The notes beneath the pieces were generated by a model. That model made no database searches. It was not told the origin of the DNA and saw nothing but the letters and a program-made list of their open reading frames with translations. Below are positions 27,913 through 38,104 of a DNA stretch of 64,000 bases, piece after piece. Position 1 is the stretch's first letter. Each line of letters starts with the position of its first letter. The translations under genes were made by a program, and so were the position numbers. This DNA is from Pseudomonas borbori (GTDB lineage: Bacteria > Pseudomonadota > Gammaproteobacteria > Pseudomonadales > Pseudomonadaceae), in NCBI RefSeq assembly GCF_900115555.1, contig NZ_FOWX01000015.1, positions 53,602-117,601 on the forward strand. The letters are read 5' to 3'.

Positions 27913-30708
27913 TCAGGGCAGGGCCTCGCGCGGCTGGCGGATCTCGCGCTGGGCGATCCAGTATTCGAGCAGTTCGCGCAATTGCGAGAGTTCCACCGGC
28001 TTGGCCATGTGGCCGTCCATGCCGGCCTCCCGTGCCCGTTCCTTGTGTTCGTTGAGGATGTGCGCGGTCAATGCCACCACCGGGGTGCGCGGGCGCTGTT
28101 CGGCGGCTTCCCAGGCGCGCAGTTGTTCGGTGGCGGAGAAACCGTCGAGCAGCGGCATTTCGCAGTCCATCAGCACCAGGTCGTAATGTTGCGCCTTCAT
28201 GGCGTTGAGGGCTTCCTCGCCATTGCTGGCGGTATCCGGTTGCAGGTTGAGCTTGCCGAGCATGCCGCGGATCACCTTGGTCGAAATGCTGTTGTCTTCG
28301 GCGACCAGGATGCGGAAGTCGCTCGGCACATTCAACGCAGTGCTGACCAGGTGCGGGGCGAACAGCGGCGAGTTGCTGCCACCGCGTTGGGACAGCTCGT
28401 CGGCCAGGGTGGTCTTGAGCGTGTAGCTGGCCACCGGCTTGGCCAGGATGCGCTTGACTCCGGCGTTGCGCGCGATGATCTTGCTCGGTGAATTGCTGAT
28501 GCCGGTGAGCATGATCAGCAGGATATCGTGATTGAGGCTGGGGTCTTCCTTGATTCTCGTCGCCAGCTGCATGCCGGTCATGCCGGGCATGTCCTGGTCG
28601 AGCAGTACCACGTCGAAGTATTCGCGCATGTGCGCCTTGGTGCGCAGCAGGGCCAGGGCTTCCTTGCCCGATGGCACGGCGCTGACCTGCAGGCCCCAGG
28701 CATTGCATTGCTGCACCAGGACCTTGCGGCAGGTGTCGTTGTCATCCACCACCAGCAGGCGGGCGCCCTGCAGCGGGCCATCGAGGTCGGCCGTAGGCCG
28801 TTCGAGCCGCTGGCTGTCCAGCGGCAGGGTCAGCCACAGGGTCGAGCCCTGGGTGCCGCCGCTCTGGATGCCGAACTCACCACGCATCAGGCGCACCAGT
28901 TGGCGGGCGATGATCAGGCCGAGGCGGCCGCCGAGTTGGGTCGCGGCGAGGAAGTCCTTGCTGTGCAGTTCGGCATTGAGCAGGGCGTCGCGCTCGCCGG
29001 CCTGTAGCGGGCGCCCGCTGTCCTGCACGGCGATGCGCAAGCGTGGCTGCCCGCTGCCGCTGTCAAGAGCCACGACCAGGAGAATTTCGCCTTCGTCGGT
29101 CTGTTTGAAGGCGTTGTCGAGCAGGCTCAGCAAGATCTGGCGCAGACGCGTCGGGTCGCCGCTGATAACCCGTGGCACCTGCGGTTGCATGAAACTGATC
29201 AGTTCGACTTTCTGCTGTTCGGCCTTGGCGCGGAAGATGTTCAGGCAGTCCTCGGTCAGTGCATCCAGGTCGAACTGTACGTCGTCCAGCTCGATCTGCC
29301 CGGATTCGAGCTTGGAAATGTCGAGAATCTCGTTGATCAGAGCCAGCAGCTCGTTACCCGAGCTGTGGATGGTCTGCACGTAGTCACGCTGTTTGACCGA
29401 CAGGGGCGTGTCGAGCAGCAGTTCGGTCATGCCCAGCACGCCATTCATGGGTGTGCGGATTTCGTGACTGATCTTGGCGAGGAATTCGGCCTTGGCCTTG
29501 AGTTCGGCCGAACTGGCGGCCAGTGCGGTGCTCTCCCTGAGGTTGGTGCGCTGGATCTGCCGTTGCCGTTCGGCGAGCGAGAGGCTGAGGAAGATGCCGC
29601 CGAGCGTGGCGATACTGAAGACGGCGATCACCAGCCAGCCGGGGTTGAGCTGGTCGAGACCGAGCAGTACCGGGATGAATGCGCTGAAGCCGAGGGCGAA
29701 TACCAGCATGCCGACGACGATGAAGCGTGCGGGCTGATAGCCGCCATACCAGAGCCGGCTGGCCATCAGCAAGACGCTCAAGGTGCTGAGTAGCACCAGC
29801 AGGTAGACCAGGCTGCTGTACCAGAGCAGGCCGGTGCCGGCGATCACCAGTGCGCTGCCCAGGATCAGTCCGGCGATGCCCTGCAGCAGGTGCTTGAGCC
29901 TGCCGGGCTGGGCCTGGGTGTGCTGCATGAAGCCGAGGCAGAAGGCCTGTAGGCAGAAGGCCGCCAGCAGCGCCGACAGGTCGGCGACCAGCGACTGGTT
30001 GTAGCTCTGGCTGGGCACCCAGACGGCGAACAGGCCCAGATTGGCCGCCGCGCAGACCGCCAGGCTGGCATGCAGGGCGCTCAGCCACAGGCAGCAGGTG
30101 GCGCGGCTGTAGAGAAAACGGATGAGGTTGTACAGGGTCAGCAACAGCAGGCCGCCGAGCAGGGCGCCAAAGACATAGGCGGGCTTTTCCTGGGCCACCA
30201 GCCCGGCCTCGTCGATGAGCTTGAACCAGGCCATCAACGGATGGTTCGAGGTCATGCGTACATAGGCCTCGCGGGGCTGGCCGTCGTTGGGCAGGGTCAG
30301 CAGGTAGGCGCGGGAATCGAGCGGTCGCGCGCTCATCGGTCTGGATTCGCCGGTCTGCAGCTCGCGTTCGATGGTGCCGTCGCGCAACAGGTAGTAGTCG
30401 AGGTACTGCACGCGCGGAGCGAAGAGCCACAGCCAACCCGGTTGCTGGTTGCGCGGCAGCTCGACATGCAGCCAGACGGCCTGTTCGCTGGGGGGGAAGG
30501 TGAAGGCCTGTCTGCCCAGCGGCTGGAACTGCTGCTGGCGTGCCCGCACATCCTCCAGGGTCAGCGCGGCACTCGGGTCGAGCAGATACGACCAGTTTTC
30601 GGGCTGGCCGTCAGCGGCGTCTGGCACGTTCTCGGCCATGGCTGTCGGCAACAGACAGGCCATGAGCAAAGCGACGAGTAGTCCTGTGGCAATCCTGAGC
30701 CCGTGCAC
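27913..30708 (-). CDS. retS: hybrid sensor kinase RetS
   Basis: Global switch that blocks the GacS/GacA-small RNA pathway, favouring acute virulence and motility over biofilm in P. aeruginosa. The 931-residue protein has a signal peptide, a periplasmic DISMED2 sensor (about residues 30-180), seven membrane helices (185-390), HisKA with HEIRTP at residue 415, an ATPase-like domain and two receiver domains (LLDQDMPG and [11 protein letters not shown]). The ATPase G1 (DSGRPL) and G2 (GGRLGLIIA) boxes lack the usual DxGxGI and GxGxG forms, fitting action by binding GacS rather than by its own kinase activity. GTG 30708 is chosen with AAAGGGA upstream. Its position beside purD matches PAO1. Confidence 0.92.
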   Translation of the reverse strand: MHGLRIATGLLVALLMACLLPTAMAENVPDAADGQPENWSYLLDPSAALTLEDVRARQQQFQPLGRQAFTFPPSEQAVWLHVELPRNQQPGWLWLFAPRVQYLDYYLLRDGTIERELQTGESRPMSARPLDSRAYLLTLPNDGQPREAYVRMTSNHPLMAWFKLIDEAGLVAQEKPAYVFGALLGGLLLLTLYNLIRFLYSRATCCLWLSALHASLAVCAAANLGLFAVWVPSQSYNQSLVADLSALLAAFCLQAFCLGFMQHTQAQPGRLKHLLQGIAGLILGSALVIAGTGLLWYSSLVYLLVLLSTLSVLLMASRLWYGGYQPARFIVVGMLVFALGFSAFIPVLLGLDQLNPGWLVIAVFSIATLGGIFLSLSLAERQRQIQRTNLRESTALAASSAELKAKAEFLAKISHEIRTPMNGVLGMTELLLDTPLSVKQRDYVQTIHSSGNELLALINEILDISKLESGQIELDDVQFDLDALTEDCLNIFRAKAEQQKVELISFMQPQVPRVISGDPTRLRQILLSLLDNAFKQTDEGEILLVVALDSGSGQPRLRIAVQDSGRPLQAGERDALLNAELHSKDFLAATQLGGRLGLIIARQLVRLMRGEFGIQSGGTQGSTLWLTLPLDSQRLERPTADLDGPLQGARLLVVDDNDTCRKVLVQQCNAWGLQVSAVPSGKEALALLRTKAHMREYFDVVLLDQDMPGMTGMQLATRIKEDPSLNHDILLIMLTGISNSPSKIIARNAGVKRILAKPVASYTLKTTLADELSQRGGSNSPLFAPHLVSTALNVPSDFRILVAEDNSISTKVIRGMLGKLNLQPDTASNGEEALNAMKAQHYDLVLMDCEMPLLDGFSATEQLRAWEAAEQRPRTPVVALTAHILNEHKERAREAGMDGHMAKPVELSQLRELLEYWIAQREIRQPREALP

Positions 30709-30922
30709 GCTGAATTCCCTTTGAAAGATGAGTGGCCAGATTATAACCAAGCCGTTGTGTAGCGGAATATGGCCAGGATGGCTAGGCCAGACGCGGTGAA
30801 AGCGACCACTGGCGCCTTGTGGCACCTTGCAGGCCGGGTCTCTGCGGCACGACGCTCGTGGGGGTGAGCCGTGCCAGGTTGCCACTGCCCGGCCACCGCG
30901 GCCGGGCGGGTTTTGTCGATGT

Positions 30923-32212
30923 TTATGCTTCGCCGCGTTCGCGGGCAATTGCGCGGTAACCGATGTCGGTGCGGTAGAAACAGCCAGGCCAGCGAATCTT
31001 CTGCGCCAGGCGGTAGGCCTGCTGCTGGGCGTCGGCCACGCTGGCGCCAATGGCCGTGGCGCAGAGCACCCGGCCACCGGCCGTCACCACTTGACCGTCC
31101 TTGAGTGCGGTACCGGCATGGAACACCTTGCCTTCCAGTGCGGCGGCATCGGCCAGACCCTCGATCACCTCGCCCTTGGCGTAGTCGCCCGGGTAGCCGC
31201 CCGCGGCCAGCACCACGCCGACCGTCGGGCGCGGATCCCAGCGCGCTTCGACCTTGTCCAGGGCCTGCGCCAGTGCGGCTTCGACCAGCAGCACCAGCGA
31301 CGATTCCAGGCGCACCATGATCGGCTGGGTTTCCGGGTCGCCGAAGCGGCAGTTGAATTCGATGACCTTCGGCTTGCCGGCCTTGTCGATCATCAGTCCG
31401 GCGTAGAGGAAGCCGGTGTAGACGTTGCCTTCGCTGGCCATGCCGTTGACGGTGGGGTAGATCACCTCGTCCAGCACCCGCTGGTGCACCTCGGCGGTGA
31501 CCACCGGCGCCGGCGAGTAGGCGCCCATGCCGCCGGTGTTGGGGCCGCTGTCGCCGTCGCCGACGCGCTTGTGGTCCTGGCTGGTGGCCATCGGCAGGAC
31601 GTTCTTGCCGTCGACCATGACGATGAAGCTGGCTTCCTCGCCGTCGAGAAATTCCTCGATCACCACCCGCGAACCGGCCTCGCCGAAGGCATTGCCGGCG
31701 AGCATGTCGCGCACCGCGTCCTCGGCTTCGCCCAGGGTCATGGCGACTATCACACCCTTGCCCGCGGCCAGGCCGTCGGCCTTGATCACGATAGGCGCGC
31801 CGACCTTTTGCAGGTAGGCCAGGGCCGGCTCGACTTCGCTGAAGTTCTGGTAATCGGCGGTGGGGATCTGGTGGCGGGCGAGGAAATCCTTGGTAAAGGC
31901 TTTCGAGCCTTCCAGCTGCGCCGCGCCGGCGGTCGGGCCGAAGATATCCAGCTGGCGCGCGCGAAACAGGTCGACCACGCCGGCCACCAGCGGTGCTTCC
32001 GGGCCGACTATGGTCAGTTGCACGTTTTTCTCAGCAAAGTCAGCAAGCTGCTCCAGGGCCAGCACGTCGATGGCGACGTTCTCGCATTTGGGCTCAAAGG
32101 CGGTGCCGGCATTGCCCGGAGCGACGAAGACTTTGGCCACGCGCGGGTCTTGCGCGACTTTCCAGGCCAGCGCATGTTCGCGTCCGCCGCTGCCGATGAT
32201 CAGTACGTTCAT
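30923..32212 (-). CDS. purD: phosphoribosylamine-glycine ligase PurD
   Basis: Joins glycine to phosphoribosylamine with ATP to form GAR, the second step of purine synthesis. The 429-residue ATP-grasp protein starts [18 protein letters not shown]. It has the [15 protein letters not shown] and [14 protein letters not shown] motifs and the metal-binding [12 protein letters not shown]. The ATG at 32212 has AAGGAGA upstream. purH lies upstream on the same strand across a 240-base spacer full of hairpins. A GC-rich hairpin (30887-30907) follows the stop without a T-run on this strand. Confidence 0.97.
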   Translation of the reverse strand: MNVLIIGSGGREHALAWKVAQDPRVAKVFVAPGNAGTAFEPKCENVAIDVLALEQLADFAEKNVQLTIVGPEAPLVAGVVDLFRARQLDIFGPTAGAAQLEGSKAFTKDFLARHQIPTADYQNFSEVEPALAYLQKVGAPIVIKADGLAAGKGVIVAMTLGEAEDAVRDMLAGNAFGEAGSRVVIEEFLDGEEASFIVMVDGKNVLPMATSQDHKRVGDGDSGPNTGGMGAYSPAPVVTAEVHQRVLDEVIYPTVNGMASEGNVYTGFLYAGLMIDKAGKPKVIEFNCRFGDPETQPIMVRLESSLVLLVEAALAQALDKVEARWDPRPTVGVVLAAGGYPGDYAKGEVIEGLADAAALEGKVFHAGTALKDGQVVTAGGRVLCATAIGASVADAQQQAYRLAQKIRWPGCFYRTDIGYRAIARERGEA

Positions 32213-32249
32213 GGGGTTCTCCTTCAGGAGGCGGGCCTGCGGCCCGTTT

Positions 32250-32320
32250 GGTGGATAGGAAAAGCGCTATCCACCCTACGAAAGCGGTGTTGGGTATCGC
32301 TGCGCTCCACCCAACCTACG
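32250..32320. repeat. two tandem hairpin repeats (GGTGGATAG and GTTGGGT types)
   Basis: GGTGGATAG (32250-32258) pairs with CTATCCACC (32267-32275), and GTTGGGT (32289-32295) pairs with ACCCAAC (32309-32315). Each ends in CCTACG or CCCTACG, like other repeats in the window. A fragment of the second type recurs at 53383-53405 (GATGGGTATCGCTGCGCTCA). They lie upstream of the purD ribosome binding site. Confidence 0.65.
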
Positions 32321-32342
32321 AAACAAATCTCGAGGTCGCAAT

Positions 32343-32443
32343 GAAGCCGGTAGATGCAAGGCGCCCTGGGTTTCGCCAAGCGGAGTTGCCGTCTGGCAAT
32401 GAGCATTGGCGGAACCCAGGGCAACGCAGCAGATGCCGGCTTC
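32343..32443. repeat. triple-nested inverted repeat between purH and purD
   Basis: The outer arms GAAGCCGG (32343-32350) and CCGGCTTC (32436-32443) enclose 16-base arms at 32363-32378 and 32407-32422 (15 of 16 pair, GCCCTGGGTTTCGCCA type). These enclose a small TTGCC/GGCAA stem (32386-32399). The right end reaches to within about 11 bases of the purH stop. It could be a small palindromic mobile element or an RNA structure in the purHD transcript. Confidence 0.65.
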
Positions 32444-32453
32444 AGTGCGGCCG

Positions 32454-34061
32454 TCAGTGGCGGAAATGGCGCATAGAGGTGAAAACCATGGCGATATTCG
32501 CCTCGTCGGCGGCGGCAATCACTTCTGCATCGCGCATCGAACCGCCCGGCTGGATCACCGCGGTGATGCCGTTGGCGGCGGCGTTGTCCAGGCCGTCGCG
32601 GAACGGGAAGAAGGCGTCGGACGCCATCACCGAGCCGGCCACCTGCAGGCCGGCATGCTCGGCCTTGATCGCGGCGATCCGCGCCGAGTTGACCCGGCTC
32701 ATCTGGCCGGCGCCGACGCCGATGGTCTGGCGGTTCTTGGCGTAGACAATCGCATTGGATTTGACGAACTTGGCCACTTTCCAGGCGAAGATCAGGTCGT
32801 GGATTTCCTGCTCGCTGGGTGCGCGCTGAGTGACGATCTTCAGGTCTTCTGCCTTGATCATGCCGATGTCGCGGCTCTGCACCAGCAGGCCACCGTTGAC
32901 CCGCTTGAAGTCCCAGCCGGCGCTGCGCTCGGCCGGCCACTCGCCGCACTCGAGCAGGCGCACGTTGGCCTTGGCGGCCACCACGGCGCGGGCCTCGGCG
33001 CTGATCTTCGGCGCGATTATCACTTCGACGAACTGGCGCTCGACGATGGCCTGGGCGGTGGCGCCGTCCAGTTCGCGGTTGAAGGCGATGATGCCGCCGA
33101 AGGCCGATTCGGTATCGGTGGCGTAGGCCAGTTCGTAGGCCTGGCGGATGCCGCCTTGGCTGTCCAGGGCCACGGCCACGCCGCAGGGGTTGGCGTGCTT
33201 GACGATGACGCAGGCCGGCTTGACGAAGCTCTTCACGCATTCGAGGGCGGCGTCGGTGTCGGCGACGTTGTTGAACGACAGCTCCTTGCCCTGCAGTTGC
33301 ACGGCGGTGGAGACGCTGGCTTCGCCTTTCTTCGCCTCGACGTAGAAGGCCGCGCTCTGGTGCGGGTTCTCGCCGTAGCGCATTTCCTGGGCCTTGATGA
33401 ACTGGCTGTTGAAGGTGCGCGGGAAGGCGCCACGCTCTGCGGTGGAGAGGGTCTCGCGCGACTGGTCGATGGTGCCCAAGTAGTTGGCGATCATGCCGTC
33501 GTAGGCGGCGGTGTGCTCGAAGGCCTTGAGCGCCAGGTCGAAGCGCTGGGCGTAGCTCAGGCCGCCGGCTTTCAGGCTGTCGATGATGCCGGCGTAGTCG
33601 CCGGCACTGACCACGATGGCCACGTCTTTGTGGTTTTTCGCGGCGCTGCGGACCATGGTCGGGCCGCCGATGTCGATGTTCTCGATGGCGTCGGCCAGGT
33701 CGCAGTCAGGCTTGGCGACCGTGGCTTCGAAGGGGTAGAGGTTGACCGCGACCAGGTCGATCGGCTTGATCCCGTGCTGCTCCATGACCGCGCCGTCGAG
33801 GGCGCGACGGCCGAGGATGCCGCCGTGGATCTTCGGGTGCAGGGTCTTCACCCGGCCGTCCATCATCTCCGGGAAGCCGGTGTAGTCGGCGACTTCCACG
33901 GCGGCCACGCCGTTGTCCTTGAGCAGCTTGTAGGTGCCGCCGGTGGAGAGGATTTCCACGTTCAGGGCGACGAGTTCGCGGGCGAACTCGAGGACGCCGG
34001 TCTTGTCGGAGACGCTGATCAGCGCACGGCGGACGGGGAGGCGGGTAGTCTGGTCGGTCAT
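32454..34061 (-). CDS. purH: bifunctional AICAR transformylase/IMP cyclohydrolase PurH
   Basis: Carries out the last two steps to IMP. The 535-residue protein has an N-terminal IMP cyclohydrolase/MGS-like domain ([34 protein letters not shown]). The C-terminal transformylase has the RYGENPHQ motif, the KHANPCG catalytic Lys-His region and [10 protein letters not shown] near the end. The ATG at 34061 lies 20 bases from a heptad repeat element that separates it from fis. purD follows on the same strand. Confidence 0.97.
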   Translation of the reverse strand: MTDQTTRLPVRRALISVSDKTGVLEFARELVALNVEILSTGGTYKLLKDNGVAAVEVADYTGFPEMMDGRVKTLHPKIHGGILGRRALDGAVMEQHGIKPIDLVAVNLYPFEATVAKPDCDLADAIENIDIGGPTMVRSAAKNHKDVAIVVSAGDYAGIIDSLKAGGLSYAQRFDLALKAFEHTAAYDGMIANYLGTIDQSRETLSTAERGAFPRTFNSQFIKAQEMRYGENPHQSAAFYVEAKKGEASVSTAVQLQGKELSFNNVADTDAALECVKSFVKPACVIVKHANPCGVAVALDSQGGIRQAYELAYATDTESAFGGIIAFNRELDGATAQAIVERQFVEVIIAPKISAEARAVVAAKANVRLLECGEWPAERSAGWDFKRVNGGLLVQSRDIGMIKAEDLKIVTQRAPSEQEIHDLIFAWKVAKFVKSNAIVYAKNRQTIGVGAGQMSRVNSARIAAIKAEHAGLQVAGSVMASDAFFPFRDGLDNAAANGITAVIQPGGSMRDAEVIAAADEANIAMVFTSMRHFRH

Positions 34062-34081
34062 AACGATTCCATCAAGGGTTT

Positions 34082-34149
34082 AGCTGCAAGCTACAAGTTG
34101 CAAGCTGCAAGAGAAGCGCGCTCCCGCTTGAGGCTTGCGGCTTGCAGCT
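34082..34149. repeat. heptad-built palindromic intergenic repeat, copy 2
   Basis: The left arm reads AGCTGCA AGCTACA AGTTGCA as 7-mers followed by AGCTGCAAGA; the right arm reads GCTTGAG GCTTGCG GCTTGCA GCT. The arms are complementary. It fills most of the 94-base fis-purH spacer. Relatives are at 4891-4975 and 37999-38104. Confidence 0.75.
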
Positions 34150-34155
34150 CATCAC

Positions 34156-34476
34156 TTAGAGAAGATCGTATTGCTTGAGTTTCTTGCGCAGGGTGCCGCG
34201 ATTCAGGCCGAGCAGTTCGGAGGCCTTGGTCTGGTTGCCCTTAACGTAATTCATCACGGTTTCCAGCAGTGGCGCCTCCACTTCGCTGAGCACCAGGTTG
34301 TAGACGTCGGTGACGTCCGCCCCTTCGAGGTGGGCGAAATAGTTGTGCAGGGCTTTCTCGACACTGCCGCGCAGGGTTTGCCCTTCTTCGCTCGGTGTAT
34401 TGAGGTGCTGTTTCAAGCTTGTGCTGTCGCTCACGGGAGCCATTTCAGTTCCTAAGGTCTCGGTCAACATCGTCAT
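34156..34476 (-). CDS. fis: DNA-binding protein Fis
   Basis: Nucleoid protein and growth-rate-linked regulator. The 106-residue protein has a variable N-terminus and the conserved core beginning [18 protein letters not shown]. The C-terminal helix-turn-helix ([27 protein letters not shown]) is intact. Its start overlaps the dusB stop (ATGA), the classic dusB-fis operon. The start at 34476 (MTMLTE) keeps this overlap. Confidence 0.96.
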   Translation of the reverse strand: MTMLTETLGTEMAPVSDSTSLKQHLNTPSEEGQTLRGSVEKALHNYFAHLEGADVTDVYNLVLSEVEAPLLETVMNYVKGNQTKASELLGLNRGTLRKKLKQYDLL

Positions 34477-35471
34477 GCGGCCACCCCATCTCCATCATTT
34501 TGCCGTTCGCCGAAGAACTCGCGAACGTTGGTGTACTGCGCGTGCGTACTTTCCAGGCGATTGAATCGGGCGCGGAACTCCCTGGCGCCCGGCAGGGTTG
34601 CGAGGTACCAGCCGACATGTTTGCGGGCGATGCGCACCCCCATCACCTCGCCATAGAACAGGTGCAGTTCGGCCAGATGCCCTAGCAGAATACGTTCCAC
34701 CTCGAACAGACTCGGCGCCGCCAGCTTCTGCCCGGTGCGCAGGTAGTGCTCGATCTCGCGGAAAATCCATGGCCGGCCCTGGGCTGCCCGGCCGATCAGC
34801 AGGCCGTCGGCGCCGGTGGCGGCGAATACCGCCTTGGCCTTCTCCGGCGAATCGATGTCGCCATTGGCCAGCACCGGGATCGACACCGCCTGCTTGATCG
34901 CGGCGATGCTGTCGTATTCGGCCTCGCCGCTGTACAGATCGGCACGGGTGCGGCCATGTACGGCCAGCGCGACTATCCCTTCCTGCTCGGCGATCTTCGC
35001 CACCTCGAGGCCGTTCTTGTTCTGCCGGTCCCAGCCGGTGCGGATTTTCAGGGTCACCGGAACAGCCACCGCGGCAACCACCGCCTGTAAAATCTCGCGC
35101 ACCAGGCTCTCGTCTTTCAGCAGGGCGGAGCCGGCCGCCTTGTTGCAGACCTTCTTGGCCGGGCAGCCCATATTGATGTCGATAATCTGCGCGCCCAAGG
35201 CGACATTTCGTCGCGCCGCCTCGGCCAGCATCTGCGGGTCGCCACCGGCGATCTGCACCGAGCGCGGCTCGGCATCGTCCTGATGGGGCAGGCGCAGGCT
35301 CGACTTGCGGGTGTTCCACAGGCGCACATCGCTGGTGACCATTTCCGACACCACCATGCCCGCACCCAGGCGCTGGCAGAGCTGGCGGAACGGTCGGTCG
35401 GTGACTCCGGCCATGGGCGCGAGAATCAGCGGGTTGGGCAATCTGTAGGGGCCGATGCATAACGCCGACAT
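34473..35471 (-). CDS. dusB: tRNA-dihydrouridine synthase DusB
   Basis: FMN enzyme that reduces specific uridines of tRNA to dihydrouridine. The 332-residue protein has the TIM-barrel start [22 protein letters not shown] and the catalytic-cysteine motif [32 protein letters not shown] and the FMN-phosphate binding [15 protein letters not shown] segment follow. It is the first gene of the dusB-fis operon. A TATGAT box on this strand at 35540-35535 is a possible promoter. Confidence 0.96.
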   Translation of the reverse strand: MSALCIGPYRLPNPLILAPMAGVTDRPFRQLCQRLGAGMVVSEMVTSDVRLWNTRKSSLRLPHQDDAEPRSVQIAGGDPQMLAEAARRNVALGAQIIDINMGCPAKKVCNKAAGSALLKDESLVREILQAVVAAVAVPVTLKIRTGWDRQNKNGLEVAKIAEQEGIVALAVHGRTRADLYSGEAEYDSIAAIKQAVSIPVLANGDIDSPEKAKAVFAATGADGLLIGRAAQGRPWIFREIEHYLRTGQKLAAPSLFEVERILLGHLAELHLFYGEVMGVRIARKHVGWYLATLPGAREFRARFNRLESTHAQYTNVREFFGERQNDGDGVAA

Positions 35472-35534
35472 GGGGCTTCCCTGCTCAAGAGACGTGCTGT
35501 TGAGACCAATAGGAGACAGCGAAAAAGGGTGGGA

Positions 35535-35540
35535 ATCATA
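35535..35540 (-). promoter_or_regulatory. candidate -10 box upstream of dusB-fis
   Basis: TATGAT (five of six consensus) on the minus strand, 64 bases before the dusB ATG. The -35 region at 17-base spacing (TTTATC) is weak, so the assignment is tentative. The rest of the 258-base dusB-DUF3426 gap shows no gene. Confidence 0.35.
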
Positions 35541-35729
35541 CCCGCTCTGGATGACCGGATAAAGGCTGTTTTGAACAAATTCTGAACAGTTGCGGGCTTA
35601 TAGCCATGGGTTGGATTCGCTCCCGGATACCCGAAAGAGCCCGTTGGATCGGTCAGGGGGCAAGGGGGACAATGATGGATGAGGCTTGCGGCTGCCTCGA
35701 GGCAGTGCGTGATCCCCCATCCCCCGCCC

Positions 35730-37037
35730 CTACTCCGGCGAGTGGAAGCTCAGGCTGTAGTTCACCGCCTGGTTGCCCGGGTCGAGGATGTCCAGGGACA
35801 CATGAATCGGCGTTTGCGGCGGCATTTCCGCCTGTCCGGCCAGTTCGCCGGCGAGGTACTCGCTGGGTTTGAAGCGGCGGCTGGCCAGCAGTCGGCCATT
35901 GATGTCGGCAAAGCGCATTTCCAGCAAGGGGAATGGCTGGGCGAAGGGCGCACGGTTATACAGGATTGCATCGACTACCAGGGCACCGCTGAACTCCGGA
36001 TGGCTGCGCACCACCAGGTTGCTGCTCTTGATCTGGCTGATATCGACCTTGGACGGCAGGGTGCAGCCAATGATCGGGCAGAGCTGCTCGAACCAGGGGC
36101 GGTATTGATCCTGGCGGGCCAGCTCGGCGAAGTTGTAATGGATGTGCTGGGCGATCAGGGCGGTTGCGGCCAGCAGGTTCAGCAGGCCCCAGCCGAGCCA
36201 GCGGCCCCAGGGCTTGCGCGCTGGTTGCCAGTCCAGTTGCAGTGGTTCGTCGTCCAGTTCGAGCAGGTGTTCGTCACGCAGGCCGGGCTCGCTGCGTGTG
36301 GTTGGGTTGGAGGGCTGGCGCTGTGCGGCAGGCTCTGGTTGTCGCTCGTCCGGCGTGTCGAGGGCGTCCAGGTCGAGGTCGGGATCGTCGCGCTGGGCGC
36401 TCAGGCCAGGCTCGTCCAGGGCAGGTTGCGGGTCTTGCGTCTCCAGTGCGCTGAGCTTGAGCGGCGGTATGTCGCGAACAGCGGGATCTGCCGCTTGTTC
36501 CGTGACGGGGGCCGTTGTCGCGGGCGTCGGCGCCTGGGCCGCATCGCCGGGACTCGATGGCGCTTGGGGCGAGTCCTCTTGCAGCAGGGCTTCGGCCCAG
36601 TCTTCGTCATGGGTGCCGCTATCCGCGGCTGGACGGAAGGGCTCGCTATGCTCGGGCGTCTGTTGCAGGGCAAGGAACTGCTGTGACAGTTGCTGTTCCT
36701 GCTCTTCCAGCTTGGCCAGTTCCTCATCGAGGTCGAGGTCGTCGAGATCCAGGTCGTCGTGAATCCACAGCGTATCGCTGTCGCTCTTTTGCTGTTGGGC
36801 GCTCTGCTCAGGTTCGATCTGGGCCGTCGGCGCGGCGGCGGGGCCGGTCGGCGCAAGAGTTGGCCGGGGCGTAATGGCGGGCAGTTGTTGCCCCCGCTCG
36901 AGCAATTGCTGCGCGGCATTGAACAGGTGCAGGCAGGCTCCGCAGCGCACGACGCCACGGGCGGCGCCGAGTTGCGCGAGATTGACGCGAAAGCTGGTGC
37001 GGCAATGGGGGCACTGGGTGACGAAACTTTCGGTCAT
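35730..37037 (-). CDS. zinc-ribbon and DUF3426 domain membrane protein
   Basis: The 435-residue protein starts with an MJ0042-type zinc ribbon (CPHCRTSFRV near residue 9, CGACLHLFNA near residue 32). A long acidic, Gln/Pro-rich and probably disordered region (about residues 45-245) follows. One membrane helix comes next (WGLLNLLAATALIAQHIHYNF), then a C-terminal DUF3426 domain ending VNYSLSFHSPE. It is the gene that sits between prmA and dusB in Pseudomonas. Its function is unknown; the layout suggests a cytoplasmic metal- or RNA-binding head and a periplasmic domain. Confidence 0.85.
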   Translation of the reverse strand: MTESFVTQCPHCRTSFRVNLAQLGAARGVVRCGACLHLFNAAQQLLERGQQLPAITPRPTLAPTGPAAAPTAQIEPEQSAQQQKSDSDTLWIHDDLDLDDLDLDEELAKLEEQEQQLSQQFLALQQTPEHSEPFRPAADSGTHDEDWAEALLQEDSPQAPSSPGDAAQAPTPATTAPVTEQAADPAVRDIPPLKLSALETQDPQPALDEPGLSAQRDDPDLDLDALDTPDERQPEPAAQRQPSNPTTRSEPGLRDEHLLELDDEPLQLDWQPARKPWGRWLGWGLLNLLAATALIAQHIHYNFAELARQDQYRPWFEQLCPIIGCTLPSKVDISQIKSSNLVVRSHPEFSGALVVDAILYNRAPFAQPFPLLEMRFADINGRLLASRRFKPSEYLAGELAGQAEMPPQTPIHVSLDILDPGNQAVNYSLSFHSPE

Positions 37038-37100
37038 GCGACGATCCGGCGGCCTGCGATCAGGGAAAACAAGGCGATTAGTCTAACGCAAGTGCCTGAA

Positions 37101-37979
37101 CTAGCGGCGAGTGCCGCTGATGCGTACCCAGCCGTCCTTCTGCGCGGTCGGCTCGAGTGCGAAGGCCTCGCTATAGGCCGCGCGCACCTCCTCGGCCTGT
37201 TCGGCGAGGATGCCCGACAGGGCCAGGCGCCCACCTGTCTTGACCAGGCTGGTGATCTGCGGAGCCAGGGCCACCAGGGGGCCGGCGAGGATATTGGCCA
37301 CCACCACGTCGGCCTGTTGCGGCGGCAGGTCGGCCGGCAGGTAGAGCGGGAAGCGGGCCGGGTCGATGCCGTTGCGTCCGGCATTGTCGCGCGAGGCTTC
37401 CAGGGCCTGCGGGTCGATGTCGGTGCCGACCGCACGGGGTGCGCCGAGGAGCAGGGCGGCGATGGCCAGGATGCCCGAGCCGCAGCCGAAATCCAGCACC
37501 TCGCTGTGGCGCAGATCCTGGCCGTCGAGCCATTCCAGGCACAGCGCGGTGGTCGGGTGGGTGCCGGTGCCGAAGGCCAGGCCGGGATCGAGCAGCAGGT
37601 TGACCGCATCCGGCTCGGGCGCGGCGTGCCAGCTGGGCACTATCCACAGGCGCTGGCCGAAGCGCATGGGGTGGAAGTTGTCCATCCAGCTGCGCTCCCA
37701 GTCCTGATCGGCAATCACCTCGGCCTGGTGCTCGGGTAGTTCGGCGCCGGTGAGCAATTGCAGGTGGGCGAACACCGCCTCGGCCTGGGTGTCGGCCTCG
37801 AACAGGGCGAGCAGGTGGGTGTGCGACCACAGCGGCGTGGTGCCCAGGTCCGGCTCGAAAATCGGCTGGTCTTCGGCGTCCATGAAGGTTACCGACACGG
37901 CGCCCACTTCCAGCAGGGCGTCTTCGTAGGTTTCCGCCTGCTCCGGGGTGATGGCGAGACGGACTTGTAACCAGGGCAT
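37101..37979 (-). CDS. prmA: ribosomal protein L11 methyltransferase PrmA
   Basis: Trimethylates lysines and the N-terminus of L11. The 292-residue protein has an N-terminal L11-recognition domain ([31 protein letters not shown]). The class I SAM-binding core has [15 protein letters not shown], the acidic [11 protein letters not shown] loop and [10 protein letters not shown]. The ATG at 37979 has AAGGAAA upstream; the 9 earlier codons fall in the repeat-containing spacer. accC lies upstream on the same strand, separated by a repeat with an embedded terminator. Confidence 0.96.
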   Translation of the reverse strand: MPWLQVRLAITPEQAETYEDALLEVGAVSVTFMDAEDQPIFEPDLGTTPLWSHTHLLALFEADTQAEAVFAHLQLLTGAELPEHQAEVIADQDWERSWMDNFHPMRFGQRLWIVPSWHAAPEPDAVNLLLDPGLAFGTGTHPTTALCLEWLDGQDLRHSEVLDFGCGSGILAIAALLLGAPRAVGTDIDPQALEASRDNAGRNGIDPARFPLYLPADLPPQQADVVVANILAGPLVALAPQITSLVKTGGRLALSGILAEQAEEVRAAYSEAFALEPTAQKDGWVRISGTRR

Positions 37980-37998
37980 AGGCTTTCCTTCGGCAAGC

Positions 37999-38104
37999 AG
38001 CTGCAAGCTTAAAGCTGCAAGAAAAAAGCGAGGGAGCGGACTGGCCGCTCCCTCGTGGGTTGCACATCATACTTCTTGCCGCTTGAGGCTTGTAGCTTGC
38101 AGCT
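37999..38104. repeat. heptad-built palindromic intergenic repeat, copy 3
   Basis: The left arm reads AGCTGCA AGCTTAA AGCTGCA AGA; the right arm reads GCTTGAG GCTTGTA GCTTGCA GCT. Between the arms sits the accC terminator hairpin. The right end touches the accC stop codon. Relatives are at 4891-4975 and 34082-34149. Confidence 0.75.
38022..38055 (-). terminator. rho-independent terminator after accC
   Basis: A perfect 11-bp stem (CGAGGGAGCGG at 38029-38039 with CCGCTCCCTCG at 38045-38055), a 5-base loop, and on the minus strand a CTTTTTT tail. It ends the aroQ-accB-accC transcript before prmA and sits inside heptad repeat copy 3. Confidence 0.9.

Noticed and set aside
30887..30907. GC-rich hairpin after purD as a terminator
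   Set aside because: The T-run follows only on the plus strand, where no gene ends; on the purD strand the tail is AGTGGC, so termination is not supported.
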